From Erysipelotrichaceae bacterium (GTDB taxonomy: Bacteria > Bacillota_I > Bacilli_A > Erysipelotrichales > Erysipelotrichaceae): 64,000 nucleotides of DNA. The stretch's first letter is position 1; each line of letters opens with the position of its first letter. Under the pieces are notes generated by a model. It searched no databases. It had not been told where the DNA came from and saw only the letters and a list, made by a program, of their open reading frames with translations. Of the stretch, positions 1 through 9,539 are shown one piece after another. Location: the NCBI GenBank assembly GCA_017428765.1, contig JAFRQF010000027.1:1-64000 (forward strand). The letters run 5' to 3'. Made by a program: the position numbers and the translations under genes.

Positions 1-720
1 ATGGTGGTGGTGGTGATGTTCCTCATCCTCTTCCTCGTCATCATCGTGGTGGTGATGCTCATGTTCTTCATCTTCATCATCGTGATGATGGTGATGATGT
101 TCGTGTTCGTGTTCTTCTTCTTCGAATTCCGGAAGGATGTCGCCGCCGGAAACGATGATGTCCAATACCTCATCGATCGGCAGGTCCGCGATCGGTTCTT
201 CAACGATCTCGGCATCTTCATTAAGTTCTCTTACGATCTGTTTTGCCTTTTCGATCGTCTCTGCATCCGCGACATCGGTATGGGAAAGGATGACTGCGTT
301 GGCAGCTGCGACCTGGTCATTGAAGTATTCCTTGAAATTGACGTGATACTTACGGCAAGTCTTGACGTCAACGATGCAGATATGGGAAACGATACGGAAA
401 TCCGGATCCGCCTTGACGACATTGATGATCTCCGAAAGCTTGCCGACACCGGACGGTTCGATCAGCAGATCGGTCACTCCCATGTCTTCGATCTCTTCCA
501 GTGCATCTTCAAAATCGCCCTGCAGCGAGCAGCAGATACAGCCGTTGTTGATCTCTTTAATTTTCAGTGACTTGTCAAAGAATGCGCCGTCGACACCGAC
601 TTCACCGAATTCATTTTCCAGAAGCATGACTTTCTCAAACTTCTTTTCACTTAACAGTTTCTGAATGAACGTCGTCTTGCCGGCACCCAAAAAACCGGAA
701 ACGATATAGACATTGATCAT
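1..720 (-). CDS. CobW/COG0523-family GTPase, metal-handling (C-terminus cut off by window edge)
   Basis: The frame starts with ATG at 720 and runs off the left edge, so about 240 N-terminal residues are visible. It shows a P-loop GFLGAGKTT at residues 9-17, an ENEFGE motif near 35-40, and the family's cysteine motif GCICC (C61, C63, C64), which binds metal in COG0523 proteins. The last visible 60 residues are an extremely His/Asp/Glu-rich linker with runs of up to six histidines, typical of metallochaperone members handling zinc, nickel or cobalt. The family's CobW_C domain would lie beyond the window. The start lies one base after the stop of the upstream PPC-domain gene, with a GAAGG ribosome site, so the two are probably cotranscribed. 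Which metal and which client protein is unknown. Confidence 0.88.
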   Translation of the reverse strand, partial: MINVYIVSGFLGAGKTTFIQKLLSEKKFEKVMLLENEFGEVGVDGAFFDKSLKIKEINNGCICCSLQGDFEDALEEIEDMGVTDLLIEPSGVGKLSEIINVVKADPDFRIVSHICIVDVKTCRKYHVNFKEYFNDQVAAANAVILSHTDVADAETIEKAKQIVRELNEDAEIVEEPIADLPIDEVLDIIVSGGDILPEFEEEEHEHEHHHHHHDDEDEEHEHHHHDDDEEEDEEHHHHHH

Positions 721-721
721 T

Positions 722-1123
722 TTATCTACCTTCTTTCTCAAATATGATCTCATCATAGCCTGTCTTCTCATCAAAGACACGCTGACTCTTATACTCTTCC
801 AGAACTCCTAAGACCAGTTCACAGGTCGTGTTGATCAGACATCCTTCGCTAAGATGTCCGCCGACCACCCTGCCCTTTGAATCCGAGAGACTGATGTGGA
901 TGTGTGCCTTGCCTTTGGACACTGTACCGGTGAGCGAAACGATCTCAAAATCATGATCTGCTTCAAAGAAGCTTTCCGCTTTCGCCATACGTATCCTGGC
1001 CTTATACAGGCAACCCACTCCCGAAAGAACGACAGCCGTATCGGCTTTGTTTTCCTTACACAAGGCTTCGATGGACCACTTGAGATCCTCGCCTTTTTTC
1101 AAGCGTACTGCCAGCTCTTTCAT
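722..1123 (-). CDS. PPC/DUF296-domain protein
   Basis: This 133-residue protein is a single PPC (plant and prokaryote conserved, DUF296) domain. The signature is visible as a histidine-rich strand AHIHISLSD near residue 95 followed by GGHLSEGC and the closing strand TCELVLGV. Bacterial members are trimers of unknown role; some have been suggested to bind DNA or a small ligand, but no AT-hook is present here. It is the first gene of a two-gene unit with the CobW-type GTPase, which hints at a metal-related role, though that is inference. The start is ATG at 1123. There is no Shine-Dalgarno sequence; a -10 box sits seven bases upstream, so the message may be leaderless. Confidence 0.8.
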   Translation of the reverse strand: MKELAVRLKKGEDLKWSIEALCKENKADTAVVLSGVGCLYKARIRMAKAESFFEADHDFEIVSLTGTVSKGKAHIHISLSDSKGRVVGGHLSEGCLINTTCELVLGVLEEYKSQRVFDEKTGYDEIIFEKEGR

Positions 1124-1130
1124 AACCTTT

Positions 1131-1139
1131 ATTTTACCA
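1131..1139 (-). promoter_or_regulatory. Extended -10 element of the PPC-domain gene
   Basis: Read on the minus strand the sequence is TGGTAAAAT, a TGn extended -10, with only seven bases before the ATG at 1123. Transcription should start at or within a base or two of the start codon. Confidence 0.5.
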
Positions 1140-1317
1140 TTTCTGTCCGATGTATGAAAATCAAATACTCAGCATCACCAGCCTGAAAAGACGATGAATA
1201 CAGGCTTTTAACAACGCCCGCCTTAAGGTTTTCTTTCTCTTATCGACATACCCGTTTTGTTATTTCAATAAAGGCGTAAGCCCTGTAAAATACGATGTGC
1301 CAGATGATCAGACACAG

Positions 1318-1346
1318 AAAAAAAGGATCCGTAATTCATCGGATCC
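1318..1346 (-). terminator. Rho-independent terminator of the glycogen operon
   Basis: On the minus strand a perfect stem of GGATCCG and CGGATCC with an eight-base loop is followed by seven T residues. It lies just after the glgB stop codon. Confidence 0.85.
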
Positions 1347-1374
1347 CTTCATTTCTTCGATACACCGTTTTAAC

Positions 1375-3240
1375 TTAAGCAGCCTTGGAAGCGGCTTTCT
1401 TGGTGACATCCGGATCTTCGTAGACCGGTTTCTTCTTTCCTGTTTTGACAGAGAACATGACTGCCGCATACGGAGCCAGGTCGATAGAGATCGAATTCGG
1501 CAGACCATGCGCTTTGATCTTGCGCGAACGGATCGGTTCGAAGTTGCACATGTTGCAGCCGTTGTAGATGTCTTTTTCGGAGTTGATGACTTCGGTGTAG
1601 ATACCGCGGTATGGAACTCCGATACGATAGTTCGTATAGGAGATCGGTTTCATGTTCAATACGACCAGGAAGCAGAAGTCTTCGCCATAACGGCAATAGA
1701 TGTAGACTGACTGATGATAGTTGTCGGCATCGATCCAGCGGAAGCTGTTCGGATCATAGTCCTGGCCATAGAAGACCTTGTACGACTTATAGATCTGGCA
1801 CAGATCGCGGAAATAACGATGGAAGGAATCGTGTGCCGGATAGTTCAGAAGATCCCAGTCCAGGCCCCTTGTCTCATCGAATTCGCGGTACATCGCAAAA
1901 TCATTGCCCAAGAAGTTCAGCTTCTTGCCCGGATGCGTGAACATGTACAAGAACAGGTTGCGGCATTGCGCGAACTGCGTCTCATAGTTGCCCCACATCT
2001 TATCGACGATCGTCTTCTTGGAATGAACGACTTCGTCATGTGATAAAGGCAATATGAATTTTTCGGAGTAGAAATAAGCCATCGAGAACGTCAGCATATT
2101 GTGATGATACTGACGGAATTCCGGATCCATCGCATAATACTTCAGGGTATCGTTCATCCATCCGAGGTCCCACTTGTAGTCAAAGCCCAGGCCGTTATAT
2201 TCGGTCGGCACCGTGACATGCGGATAATCGGTGGAATCTTCCGCGATCAGTAAGATATCCGGATGTTCCTTCTTGATCGAATAGTTGAAACGTTTGACGA
2301 AGGACAGGCCGTTTCCGTTCTCACCGATGTTCTTGTTTCCTTCATAGAAGATGATATTGGATACCGCATCCATCCTCAAACCATCGAAATGATATTCATT
2401 GATGAAGAAGTTGGCGGAAGACATCAGATACGAGATGACCGGGCCGGAGCCCATATTGAACATGTAAGATCCCCATTGGGATCTGGCCAGTTTGGCATCA
2501 CTGTATTCGTAACACGGTTCCCCATCGAACGTACCAAGTCCGAATCCGTCTGTCGCAAAATGGACATAGGCGACATCCAGTATGACGCCGATACCGTTGA
2601 GGTGACACTCATTGACGAAATCCTTGAGATCCCATGGTGTGCCATAACGGCTGGTCGCGGAGAAGAAGCCCGTTGCCTGATAGCCCCAGGAACCGTCATA
2701 TGGATGTTCGACGATCGGCATCATCTCGATATGGGTATAGCCCATATGTTTGACATAAGGAATGAGTTCTTCCTTGAGCTCACGGTATGTCGTCAGCCTT
2801 CCCTCGTGCTTGAAGCCGTTGACGTGGACTTCATAGATGTTCAACGGATTCTCATAGGAGAAATTGCGTTTTGCCATATAGGCATCATCCGAGAACTTAT
2901 ACTGGTCAAGGTCATACATGACTGAGGCATTGTTTGGCCTTCTTTCGGAATAGAAAGCATACGGGTCGGACTTGTATAAGACCTTTCCGTTATTGCCGGT
3001 GATCCGGTAACGGTAGGAATAGATGCATTCACAGTTACTGATGACAAGACGCCATATGCCGCGTCCGTCCACTTTCTGAAACTCGTAAGGGACTTTGAAG
3101 TCTTCTCTTGACATGATGACTTCCACTTTTCTGGCATGCGGAGCCCAGACATAAAACTCGACGCCATCGCCGAGTTTATGAACGCCCATATATCTGTAAG
3201 CTTGTGTATCCAGACCGGAGAAGAAATAATCCAGATTCAT
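1375..3240 (-). CDS. glgB: 1,4-alpha-glucan branching enzyme
   Basis: GlgB forms alpha-1,6 branches in glycogen by transferring cut alpha-1,4 chains. The 621 residues show an N-terminal CBM48-like domain (about 20-105) and a GH13 barrel. The catalytic set can be read as nucleophile D291 (DGLRMD), acid/base E334 (IAED) and transition-state residues H401-D402 (LSHDE). Length is within the family's normal range of about 600 to 730. The start overlaps the glgA stop by four bases (ATGA), so translation is probably coupled. It is the last gene of the operon, followed directly by a strong terminator. The Lys/Ala-rich last ten residues look like an unstructured tail. Confidence 0.97.
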   Translation of the reverse strand: MNLDYFFSGLDTQAYRYMGVHKLGDGVEFYVWAPHARKVEVIMSREDFKVPYEFQKVDGRGIWRLVISNCECIYSYRYRITGNNGKVLYKSDPYAFYSERRPNNASVMYDLDQYKFSDDAYMAKRNFSYENPLNIYEVHVNGFKHEGRLTTYRELKEELIPYVKHMGYTHIEMMPIVEHPYDGSWGYQATGFFSATSRYGTPWDLKDFVNECHLNGIGVILDVAYVHFATDGFGLGTFDGEPCYEYSDAKLARSQWGSYMFNMGSGPVISYLMSSANFFINEYHFDGLRMDAVSNIIFYEGNKNIGENGNGLSFVKRFNYSIKKEHPDILLIAEDSTDYPHVTVPTEYNGLGFDYKWDLGWMNDTLKYYAMDPEFRQYHHNMLTFSMAYFYSEKFILPLSHDEVVHSKKTIVDKMWGNYETQFAQCRNLFLYMFTHPGKKLNFLGNDFAMYREFDETRGLDWDLLNYPAHDSFHRYFRDLCQIYKSYKVFYGQDYDPNSFRWIDADNYHQSVYIYCRYGEDFCFLVVLNMKPISYTNYRIGVPYRGIYTEVINSEKDIYNGCNMCNFEPIRSRKIKAHGLPNSISIDLAPYAAVMFSVKTGKKKPVYEDPDVTKKAASKAA

Positions 3241-4679
3241 TTTTCCAATACCTTTCTGTATAGATTCTCATATTCCCTGGCAGAACGTTCGAAAGATACA
3301 TCGGTCTTCATGGCGTTGCGGACCAGCATCTTCCATCTGTCAGGATATTCATAATATTGGGTATAGGCGTAATTGAAGACTCTTTCGAAGTCCTGAACAT
3401 TGTAAGGACCGAAAGAGAAGCCGTTGCCTGTGTTTTCGTATTCATTGAGCGGTATGACCGTATCCTTGAGACCGCCTGTCTCTCTTACCAGAGGCAGGGT
3501 GCCATAGCGCATGGCGATCAGCTGTGAGATGCCGCACGGTTCAAAAAGCGAAGGCATCACCAGCATATCAAGACCTGCATACATGCGGTGCGCCAAAGGC
3601 TCATTGTATCCGCAATAGTAAACGAAACGGTTCTTGTTTTCGTTTTCCAGCATCTTGAAGGAATACTCGTGCTTGGATTCCCCGGTCCCTAAGATGGCGA
3701 CCTGGATATCCTGCCTGAGCATATTCTGTATCGCACCTAAGAAGATGTCTGTACCCTTCTGGAAGGTGAGACGTGAGACCATACCGACCAGCATCGTATC
3801 CGGTTTTTCCTCAAGGCCGAGCTCTTTCTGCAAAGCGATCTTGTTGGCTTTTTTGCCGGAAATGTAATTCCGTAAGGAATACGCCTTTTCGATCGCCTTA
3901 TCGGTCGCCGGATTGAAAGATTCCGTGTCGATGCCGTTGACGATGCCATAGAGATCCTTCGCGCGATAGCGCAGTATCACATCGAGCTTGCATCCGAATT
4001 CCGGTGTCTGTATCTCTTTGGCATATGTCTTGGAAACTGTCGTGACGAAGTCGGCATAGACGATGCCGATCTTCATGAAGTTGCAGTAATCATTGAAACG
4101 CAGGTTGCCGTTCTCATAGTTCTTATAGTCGAACGCCAGATAATCGAAAAGCACCTGCTTGTCATATTCGCCCTGGTAGGCCAGGTTGTGAATGGTCAGG
4201 ATGTGCTTGATGGCGCGGATCTTTTCGATCGCGTTGTATCTGACCTTGCACAAAGCCGGAAGTACGGCCGCATGGTAATCGTGTTCGTGGCAGATGTCGG
4301 GATAATAGTCCATTTTGATCATCATCTCGACGACTGCGACATTATAGAAAGAGAACCGTGCGGCGTCATCGGCATAGCCGTAGACACCGTCACGGTTAAA
4401 ATAAGTATCGTTTTCGATGAAGAGATATTCTACCCCTTCATTGACATAAGAGTAGATGTTTGCTTCTTCATTGATGAACCCGCTATGAACATAGATATGA
4501 TCGATATACTTCATACCCTGATAGTATTCTTCCTTGATCGATTTGAACATCGGCATAACGACGCGGACTTCAAATTCAGAAGAATCCAGAGCTTTCGGTA
4601 ATGCATATACCACATCCGCCAGACCGCCTGTCTTGACAAACGGCAGGGATTCAAAAGAAACAAACATTACTTTTATCAT
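3237..4679 (-). CDS. glgA: Glycogen synthase (ADP-glucose)
   Basis: This GT5 glycosyltransferase elongates glycogen from ADP-glucose. It begins [23 protein letters not shown], which carries the KTGGLAD donor-binding motif near residue 15, and has the C-terminal PSLFEPCG motif typical of bacterial starch and glycogen synthases. I placed the start at ATG 4679, which overlaps the glgD stop by one base (TAATG). A longer frame upstream encodes sequence that is really the end of glgD. The resulting 480 residues match the usual family length. The gene sits between glgD and glgB in the glycogen operon. Confidence 0.97.
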   Translation of the reverse strand: MIKVMFVSFESLPFVKTGGLADVVYALPKALDSSEFEVRVVMPMFKSIKEEYYQGMKYIDHIYVHSGFINEEANIYSYVNEGVEYLFIENDTYFNRDGVYGYADDAARFSFYNVAVVEMMIKMDYYPDICHEHDYHAAVLPALCKVRYNAIEKIRAIKHILTIHNLAYQGEYDKQVLFDYLAFDYKNYENGNLRFNDYCNFMKIGIVYADFVTTVSKTYAKEIQTPEFGCKLDVILRYRAKDLYGIVNGIDTESFNPATDKAIEKAYSLRNYISGKKANKIALQKELGLEEKPDTMLVGMVSRLTFQKGTDIFLGAIQNMLRQDIQVAILGTGESKHEYSFKMLENENKNRFVYYCGYNEPLAHRMYAGLDMLVMPSLFEPCGISQLIAMRYGTLPLVRETGGLKDTVIPLNEYENTGNGFSFGPYNVQDFERVFNYAYTQYYEYPDRWKMLVRNAMKTDVSFERSAREYENLYRKVLEK

Positions 4680-5794
4680 TAGATACGATCTCCTCGCTTG
4701 ATATAGATTGGTTCCTCTTTGCTGCCCTTGAGTTCCTTGATGTGAGTGATGATCGACAGTCTGTCGACGACGGCACATTCAAGTTTGACATTCTTATCGA
4801 CAAGGGTATCCGGGAGGATGACGGAGTCTTTGATGACAGCGCCTTCTTTGACCACGACGTTACGTCCGATGACCGAGTTGATGACGGTACCTTCGATCTG
4901 GCAGCCATTGGCTACGATCGAACCGGTGACCTTTGCGCCAGGTTTGTAAAGTGTCGGACAGGAGTCGTTGGTCATCGTATAGATCGGCCAGTCATCATTG
5001 ATGAGTTTGAGCATCTCTTTCTCGTTCTTGATCTCCATATTTGCCTCATAGTAGGCATTGAGTGTGGAGATGCAGGCAACGAAGCCTCTGTGCTGGTAAG
5101 TACCGATCTTCATCGGTCTGACACAGTCGGCAACGATGTCGGAGAAGGAATACAGGCTCGAAGTCATGACGGCTTCTTCAACCAGCTGTTTGAAAGTCAG
5201 AGCGGACATGACATAGGTCTCAAGAGATACGACGGCTTTCTTGTTCTTGCCGCGGTTCTTGTACATCTCAGTGACACGCTTGTTATCGTCGAGCTTGAGA
5301 AGATCACCCATCAGATAACGTCTGTCGGCATTGGTCGTGGAATGACATAAGATCGTGATGTCGTTCTTGGACTTGATATGTTCTTCGACGATCTCGTTGA
5401 AATCCTGTTTGAAGATGAAGTGTGACGGTGCGACAACGACATAGGAAGCATTTTCCTGGTCGATGAAGTCCATATAGGTATGGAAGGCCTGTACATCGAC
5501 GTTGAACAGTTCGTTGTTTTTATAGTCGACATCGCCGTGTAACAGCTGGATCTTGCCTCTCTTGGAGTTGAGATTATAGCTGGTATGGGAGATGTGCTCG
5601 ACTGTGGAACGAGGTCTGTTCTTGATGAAGACCTTGATGCTTTCAACGTTGGAATTCGTGAAGTTTGAAAGCATGAAATCGATGATGCGGTATCTGCCTA
5701 AGATCGATGTCGCGGAGATCGGACGGAAGTCCTCAAGACCTCTGACATGGACATAGGAAGGTTCAAAATTCAGGATGCCTAATACTTTACTCAT
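4679..5794 (-). CDS. glgD: Glucose-1-phosphate adenylyltransferase, GlgD-type subunit
   Basis: GlgD is the second, usually regulatory or non-catalytic, subunit of the ADP-glucose pyrophosphorylase of Gram-positive bacteria. It resembles GlgC ([10 protein letters not shown] near the N-terminus, a left-handed beta-helix at the C-terminus) but lacks the intact GGxGxRL pyrophosphorylase signature, having NFEPSYV in its place. The start at ATG 5794 gives 371 residues. It overlaps the end of glgC by eight bases and has a GGTGAAG ribosome site inside glgC. Co-occurrence with glgC fits a mixed GlgC-GlgD tetramer. Confidence 0.93.
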   Translation of the reverse strand: MSKVLGILNFEPSYVHVRGLEDFRPISATSILGRYRIIDFMLSNFTNSNVESIKVFIKNRPRSTVEHISHTSYNLNSKRGKIQLLHGDVDYKNNELFNVDVQAFHTYMDFIDQENASYVVVAPSHFIFKQDFNEIVEEHIKSKNDITILCHSTTNADRRYLMGDLLKLDDNKRVTEMYKNRGKNKKAVVSLETYVMSALTFKQLVEEAVMTSSLYSFSDIVADCVRPMKIGTYQHRGFVACISTLNAYYEANMEIKNEKEMLKLINDDWPIYTMTNDSCPTLYKPGAKVTGSIVANGCQIEGTVINSVIGRNVVVKEGAVIKDSVILPDTLVDKNVKLECAVVDRLSIITHIKELKGSKEEPIYIKRGDRI

Positions 5795-6941
5795 GGTCTT
5801 CACCTGCCTTTGCGATAGATGCTTTGGATACCAGAAGGATATCCTCGGAATTCTTCTTTCCAAGCTTCATGCCATCCGGAACTCTGACATCGTCAGCGAC
5901 CAGACATCTGACAAGTTTTGCACCCTTGCCGATGACGGCGTTGTTCATGATGACAGAATCTTCGACTTTGGCACCTTCTTCGACTTGAGCACCGGAGAAG
6001 ATGACGGAGCGGGAAACTTCGCCGTTGACGATCGCGCCTTGCGTAATGAAAGCGTTGTTGATCTTGGCGTTTTCACCGATACACTGCGGAGTTGCCGAAG
6101 CATCATCCGTGTAGATCTTCCAATCCGGATCGAAAAGATCCAGGCCGGAATTGTCTTCCAGAAGATCCATGTTTGCTTCCCATAAGGAAGAGATCGTACC
6201 GACATCTTTCCAATAGCCTTTGAAACGGTATGCCTGCAACTTCAGACCGTCATTGAGATATGCCGGGATCAGGTTCTTACCGAAGTCATGCTGGGAATCC
6301 GGATTCTTTGCATCTTCCTTGAGATACTTCTTCAGGTTCTTGTAAGAGAAGATGTAGACACCCATGGAAGCCAGGTTGGATTTCGGCTGTTTCGGTTTTT
6401 CTTCGAATTCAACGATCCTGTCGTTTTCATCGGTGTTCATGATACCGAAACGGCTCGCCTCTTTCATCGGAACTTCGATGACGGCGATCGTCGCTTCTGC
6501 ACCGGATTCCTGATGGCACTTGAGCATCTTGTCATAGTCCATCTTGTAGATGTGGTCACCGGAAAGCACCAGGACATAGTCCGCTTCTTCCTGATCGAGG
6601 AAGTCGAGGTTCTGATAGATGGCGTCTGCCGTACCGGCGTAAAGTCCTAAACCGGTCTCGTCTTTTTCACGCGGAGAAAGAACGTAGACACCGCCGCCCT
6701 TGGAATCCAGGCCCCAGGTAGAGCTTCTTGCCGAGTAGGACGAAAGTAAGATCGATTCGTACTGGACAAGGACACCTACCGTCGAGATGTGCGAATTTGC
6801 GCAGTTGGACAGCGCAAAATCGATGATGCGATACTTGCCGCCGAAGTGAACTGCCGGCTTTGCGACCTTTTTGGTCAGGTCGAAAAGTCGGGATCCTCTT
6901 CCTCCTGCAAGTATCATCGCTACCATATTATTCTTTTTCAT
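5787..6941 (-). CDS. glgC: Glucose-1-phosphate adenylyltransferase, catalytic subunit
   Basis: GlgC makes ADP-glucose from ATP and glucose 1-phosphate, the committed step of glycogen synthesis. The catalytic signature LAGGRGSRL is at about residues 11-19, followed by [15 protein letters not shown], and the GDHIY region is near 130. The C-terminal third is the hexapeptide beta-helix. At 384 residues it has normal length. It has a GAGGGG ribosome site and its own promoter inside the 3' end of the upstream pullulanase gene, so glgCDAB can be expressed apart from the two genes before it. Confidence 0.96.
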   Translation of the reverse strand: MKKNNMVAMILAGGRGSRLFDLTKKVAKPAVHFGGKYRIIDFALSNCANSHISTVGVLVQYESILLSSYSARSSTWGLDSKGGGVYVLSPREKDETGLGLYAGTADAIYQNLDFLDQEEADYVLVLSGDHIYKMDYDKMLKCHQESGAEATIAVIEVPMKEASRFGIMNTDENDRIVEFEEKPKQPKSNLASMGVYIFSYKNLKKYLKEDAKNPDSQHDFGKNLIPAYLNDGLKLQAYRFKGYWKDVGTISSLWEANMDLLEDNSGLDLFDPDWKIYTDDASATPQCIGENAKINNAFITQGAIVNGEVSRSVIFSGAQVEEGAKVEDSVIMNNAVIGKGAKLVRCLVADDVRVPDGMKLGKKNSEDILLVSKASIAKAGEDHE

Positions 6942-6952
6942 GATTAATAATT

Positions 6953-7006
6953 CCCCTCGTTATTAATATGTAACTTCATTATACAACATTAGTCCACGCA
7001 TATCAC
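6953..7006 (-). promoter_or_regulatory. Promoter and ribosome site of glgC
   Basis: On the minus strand a GTGATA -35 (7001-7006) and a TATAAT -10 (6978-6983) are separated by 17 bases. The -35 overlaps the 3' end of the pullulanase gene. A GAGGGG ribosome site is at 6953-6958. This gives a leader of roughly 30 bases. Confidence 0.6.
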
Positions 7007-8686
7007 GACGGAATACGGCGAAATGCAGATCAATGAACCATCGCTTTCGCTTCTGTTTCCTTCGTCGAAGATCACCTCATGCGCAGTACCGTCATCATAG
7101 AGGATCTCCTCCCCTGTCGGATTGATGAAGATCATCAAAGGACCGATCAGATAGATCAAAGAACCGTAATACGATTCAAAAGAGATCCTGACTTCTTCCT
7201 GTGTGAAACAAGGATATTGCTTGCGTATCTGGATCAGTTTCTTCAGATACAGGACGACATCTTCCATCTCCTGCCTTCTTTGCCAGTCGATCTTATTGAT
7301 CATGTCACCGGAATTATAAGAATTTCTGGTGCCTTTTTTGGTTCGCAGGAACTCCTCTCCCGAATGAATGAACGGGATGCCTCTTGACAGCATGACCAAA
7401 GCCATCGCCATCTTGGAACGGGCACCGTTCACGCGTTTGGAATCTTCTTTTTTATAGATCATCATCCTATCGTAGAACGTATAATCATCATGGCATTCCA
7501 CGTAGTTGATCGACTGCCGCTCATTAAGATAGGAAGGATCGGCTTTGAGCGTTCTTCTGACATCCTCTTCGATCATGTCATTGCCTGACAGATAGTGGAT
7601 CATGGTATCGCGGAAATAATCGTTGAACATTCCCACGCCCGGGATCTTTTCCGCATTGTTGATGCAGGCACGATGTCCCTCATCGAGCACATCGCCCATG
7701 TTCCAGCCTTCGCCATAGACCATGAAGTCTTTCTTTTTGACGCGCAGCGTATCATAGATCTGTTTTACCGTGCGCACATCCGAGATCCCCATCAGATCCA
7801 TGCGGATGCCGTCGATATCGAACAGTTCCAGATACCTTTCCACCATTTCGATGATGTAAGCTCTGACGAAAGTATCTTCGGAAGCCACCTCATTGCCGCA
7901 GAACGTCCCTTCAGCCAGACTTCCGTCTTTCCTGTAGCGGTACAGTCTTCCCGCCAGCATCCTTCCCAGATCGAACTCCTTATCTCTGTAGACATGATTG
8001 AAGACGACATCGAGATTGACCCGGATATCGTGCTCATGGCAGACGTTGACCAGGGTCCTGAGCTCATTGACATAGGCGTACGGATTGTCTTTATGAAAGA
8101 CATAATCGGAACAGACGCAATTGTAAGCCAGAGGATTGTAGCCCCAGTTGTAGCTCGATTTGTCGAGGTCAAAATCAAAAACAGGCATCAGCTGGATGTG
8201 CGAGACCCCCAGATCGATGATGTGATCGATACCGATCGGATAGCCTTCCCTTCCTTTGAGACCTGTCTGTGTAAAAGCTAAAAAAGTGCCTTTGTATGCG
8301 CCGGTGAATGACTTGTCACTTGAAAAATCTCTGACAGAACATTCGTAGATCACCGGAGCAGATAAAGGTGTTTTGGGAAAGACCTTCTTTTTTTCAAACT
8401 TGGACTTGTCCAAAACATAGGATTCGTGATCCTTGCACATATAGGAAAACGGATCACAGAAAGTGACCTTGTCATCCGCAAGGAAATGATATCTGGAAAG
8501 CTCCTGGTTTCCTTTGACATAGGCTTCAAAACAAAAGCCGTTGCGAAACATCGGAACCACTTTATCTTCAATGATAAGATCCAGTTTCTTGTAATCCGGC
8601 GCAAAGACGCGGAAAAGCGTCTGCTTGGGATCATAGAAACTGCCTAAACGTTTGATCTCAAAATCGTCAGCAGTATATTTGACCAT
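6989..8686 (-). CDS. pulA: Type I pullulanase / glycogen debranching GH13 enzyme
   Basis: This enzyme hydrolyses alpha-1,6 branch points. The type I pullulanase hallmark YNWGYNP is at residues 179-185 (YNWGYDP is usual). GH13 catalytic residues are D297 (DGIRMD), E326 (YGEGW) and H399-D400 (ECHDD). An N-terminal CBM48-like domain occupies about residues 20-90. At 565 residues it is shorter than typical pullulanases (around 700), lacking most of the extra N-terminal modules, and has no signal peptide, so it should act on intracellular glycogen. Its start overlaps the upstream HAD gene by one base, and glgC follows after 47 bases. Synthesis and debranching genes therefore share one operon. Confidence 0.9.
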   Translation of the reverse strand: MVKYTADDFEIKRLGSFYDPKQTLFRVFAPDYKKLDLIIEDKVVPMFRNGFCFEAYVKGNQELSRYHFLADDKVTFCDPFSYMCKDHESYVLDKSKFEKKKVFPKTPLSAPVIYECSVRDFSSDKSFTGAYKGTFLAFTQTGLKGREGYPIGIDHIIDLGVSHIQLMPVFDFDLDKSSYNWGYNPLAYNCVCSDYVFHKDNPYAYVNELRTLVNVCHEHDIRVNLDVVFNHVYRDKEFDLGRMLAGRLYRYRKDGSLAEGTFCGNEVASEDTFVRAYIIEMVERYLELFDIDGIRMDLMGISDVRTVKQIYDTLRVKKKDFMVYGEGWNMGDVLDEGHRACINNAEKIPGVGMFNDYFRDTMIHYLSGNDMIEEDVRRTLKADPSYLNERQSINYVECHDDYTFYDRMMIYKKEDSKRVNGARSKMAMALVMLSRGIPFIHSGEEFLRTKKGTRNSYNSGDMINKIDWQRRQEMEDVVLYLKKLIQIRKQYPCFTQEEVRISFESYYGSLIYLIGPLMIFINPTGEEILYDDGTAHEVIFDEGNRSESDGSLICISPYSVVICVD

Positions 8687-9498
8687 TATCGGAAATCTTC
8701 TAATCTGTTTTTTGCTTCCAAGGAATCGATGATCCCTTCCACGATCTTTTCGATGCGGGAGTCTTTGGAATAATCCGCCTTCACGAAGAACGTTGCACGC
8801 TTGTCGGTATACAGCTGCATCGCCCTGTTGCGCTTGGAATCATCCCCGAAGACAGCGATCGTCACGCCGCCGTTCTGCTGAACGACTTTCATGCTCGGCA
8901 CATCCGTACTTCCGTCACCGAAATACACCATATTCTCTAACGGGATATACTTTTCCGATTCCGGTGTGGAAGAGTTGAGGTCTTCATCATTGGTCTCAGA
9001 CAATACGCCCTTGTTGATACGGAACAGATACTGGGTCTTCATCGTGTAGTTGACCACACGTGACGGCCATAAGATCCTTTCGTTCTCGTCATAGGCGTAG
9101 GTGCAGGCATAGATCTTTTTGAACTTGTCGGCGATCGAAGTTCCCTGAATGATGTCGGTCAGACCGGAAGAGATGACATAGTGTTCCACATTGACATGGT
9201 GTTTCTTGCCATACTCGTTGATCCTGTCGAACCACGTCGTGACGCCGGGATATAACTTGACGTACTTTCCTTCTTCCACCAGCTGGCTTTTTGTCAGACT
9301 GGGGTTCTTCGCCGCCATCAGGTACATATAGGAAAGGATCCCGTCACAGTTGTGCTTATGCGAAAAATCACCGCATTCCGCCCAGAATCTGCCGGGATCG
9401 TCGTAACCTAATGAATTGATATAATGAAACTCCTGCATGTCCTTTGGCGAGAGGGTCTTGTCAAAGTCATAGATGAGTGCCAGTTTGATATTTTTCAT
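8686..9498 (-). CDS. HAD-superfamily phosphatase of unknown substrate
   Basis: This 270-residue cytoplasmic protein has the haloacid dehalogenase motifs: YDFDKT with nucleophile D11 and D13, an ISSG motif II near 110, and GDGSTDVPS motif IV near 195. The cap region between them is not one I can assign to a substrate. It is the first gene of the glycogen operon and overlaps pulA by one base (TAATG). A role in phosphate release around glucose 1-phosphate or related sugar phosphates is possible but is inference from position only. The start at ATG 9498 has no ribosome site, and a TATAAT box lies eight bases upstream. Confidence 0.8.
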   Translation of the reverse strand: MKNIKLALIYDFDKTLSPKDMQEFHYINSLGYDDPGRFWAECGDFSHKHNCDGILSYMYLMAAKNPSLTKSQLVEEGKYVKLYPGVTTWFDRINEYGKKHHVNVEHYVISSGLTDIIQGTSIADKFKKIYACTYAYDENERILWPSRVVNYTMKTQYLFRINKGVLSETNDEDLNSSTPESEKYIPLENMVYFGDGSTDVPSMKVVQQNGGVTIAVFGDDSKRNRAMQLYTDKRATFFVKADYSKDSRIEKIVEGIIDSLEAKNRLEDFR

Positions 9499-9506
9499 AC
9501 ACGCTT

Positions 9507-9515
9507 ATTATAGCA
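9507..9515 (-). promoter_or_regulatory. Extended -10 promoter of the HAD-pulA-glg operon
   Basis: The minus strand reads TGCTATAAT, a perfect extended -10, with eight bases before the ATG at 9498. It directly abuts the pepV terminator. No convincing -35 is seen, which is usual for TGn promoters. Confidence 0.6.
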
Positions 9516-9539
9516 AAAATAGAAGACCATCAGTCTTCT
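9515..9539 (-). terminator. Terminator overlapping the pepV stop codon
   Basis: On the minus strand AGAAGAC and GTCTTCT form a stem with a five-base loop, followed by ATTTTT. The pepV TGA stop (9530-9532) lies in the loop and adjoining arm. Confidence 0.75.

Noticed and set aside
1..570. Hydrophobic plus-strand frame beginning with many Val and Met
   Set aside because: It is antisense to the His/Asp/Glu-rich linker of the CobW-type GTPase, where the P-loop and CxCC motifs confirm the minus strand.
1180..1209. Short inverted repeat AGCCTG/CAGGCT followed by TTTT in the PPC-glgB gap
   Set aside because: The stem is six bases with a 15-base loop, too weak to call a terminator or regulatory RNA.
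4680..4778. Longer glgA start giving 33 extra residues
   Set aside because: The extra part lies within the glgD coding end and has no ribosome site. ATG 4679 overlaps the glgD stop and begins with the conserved synthase N-terminus.
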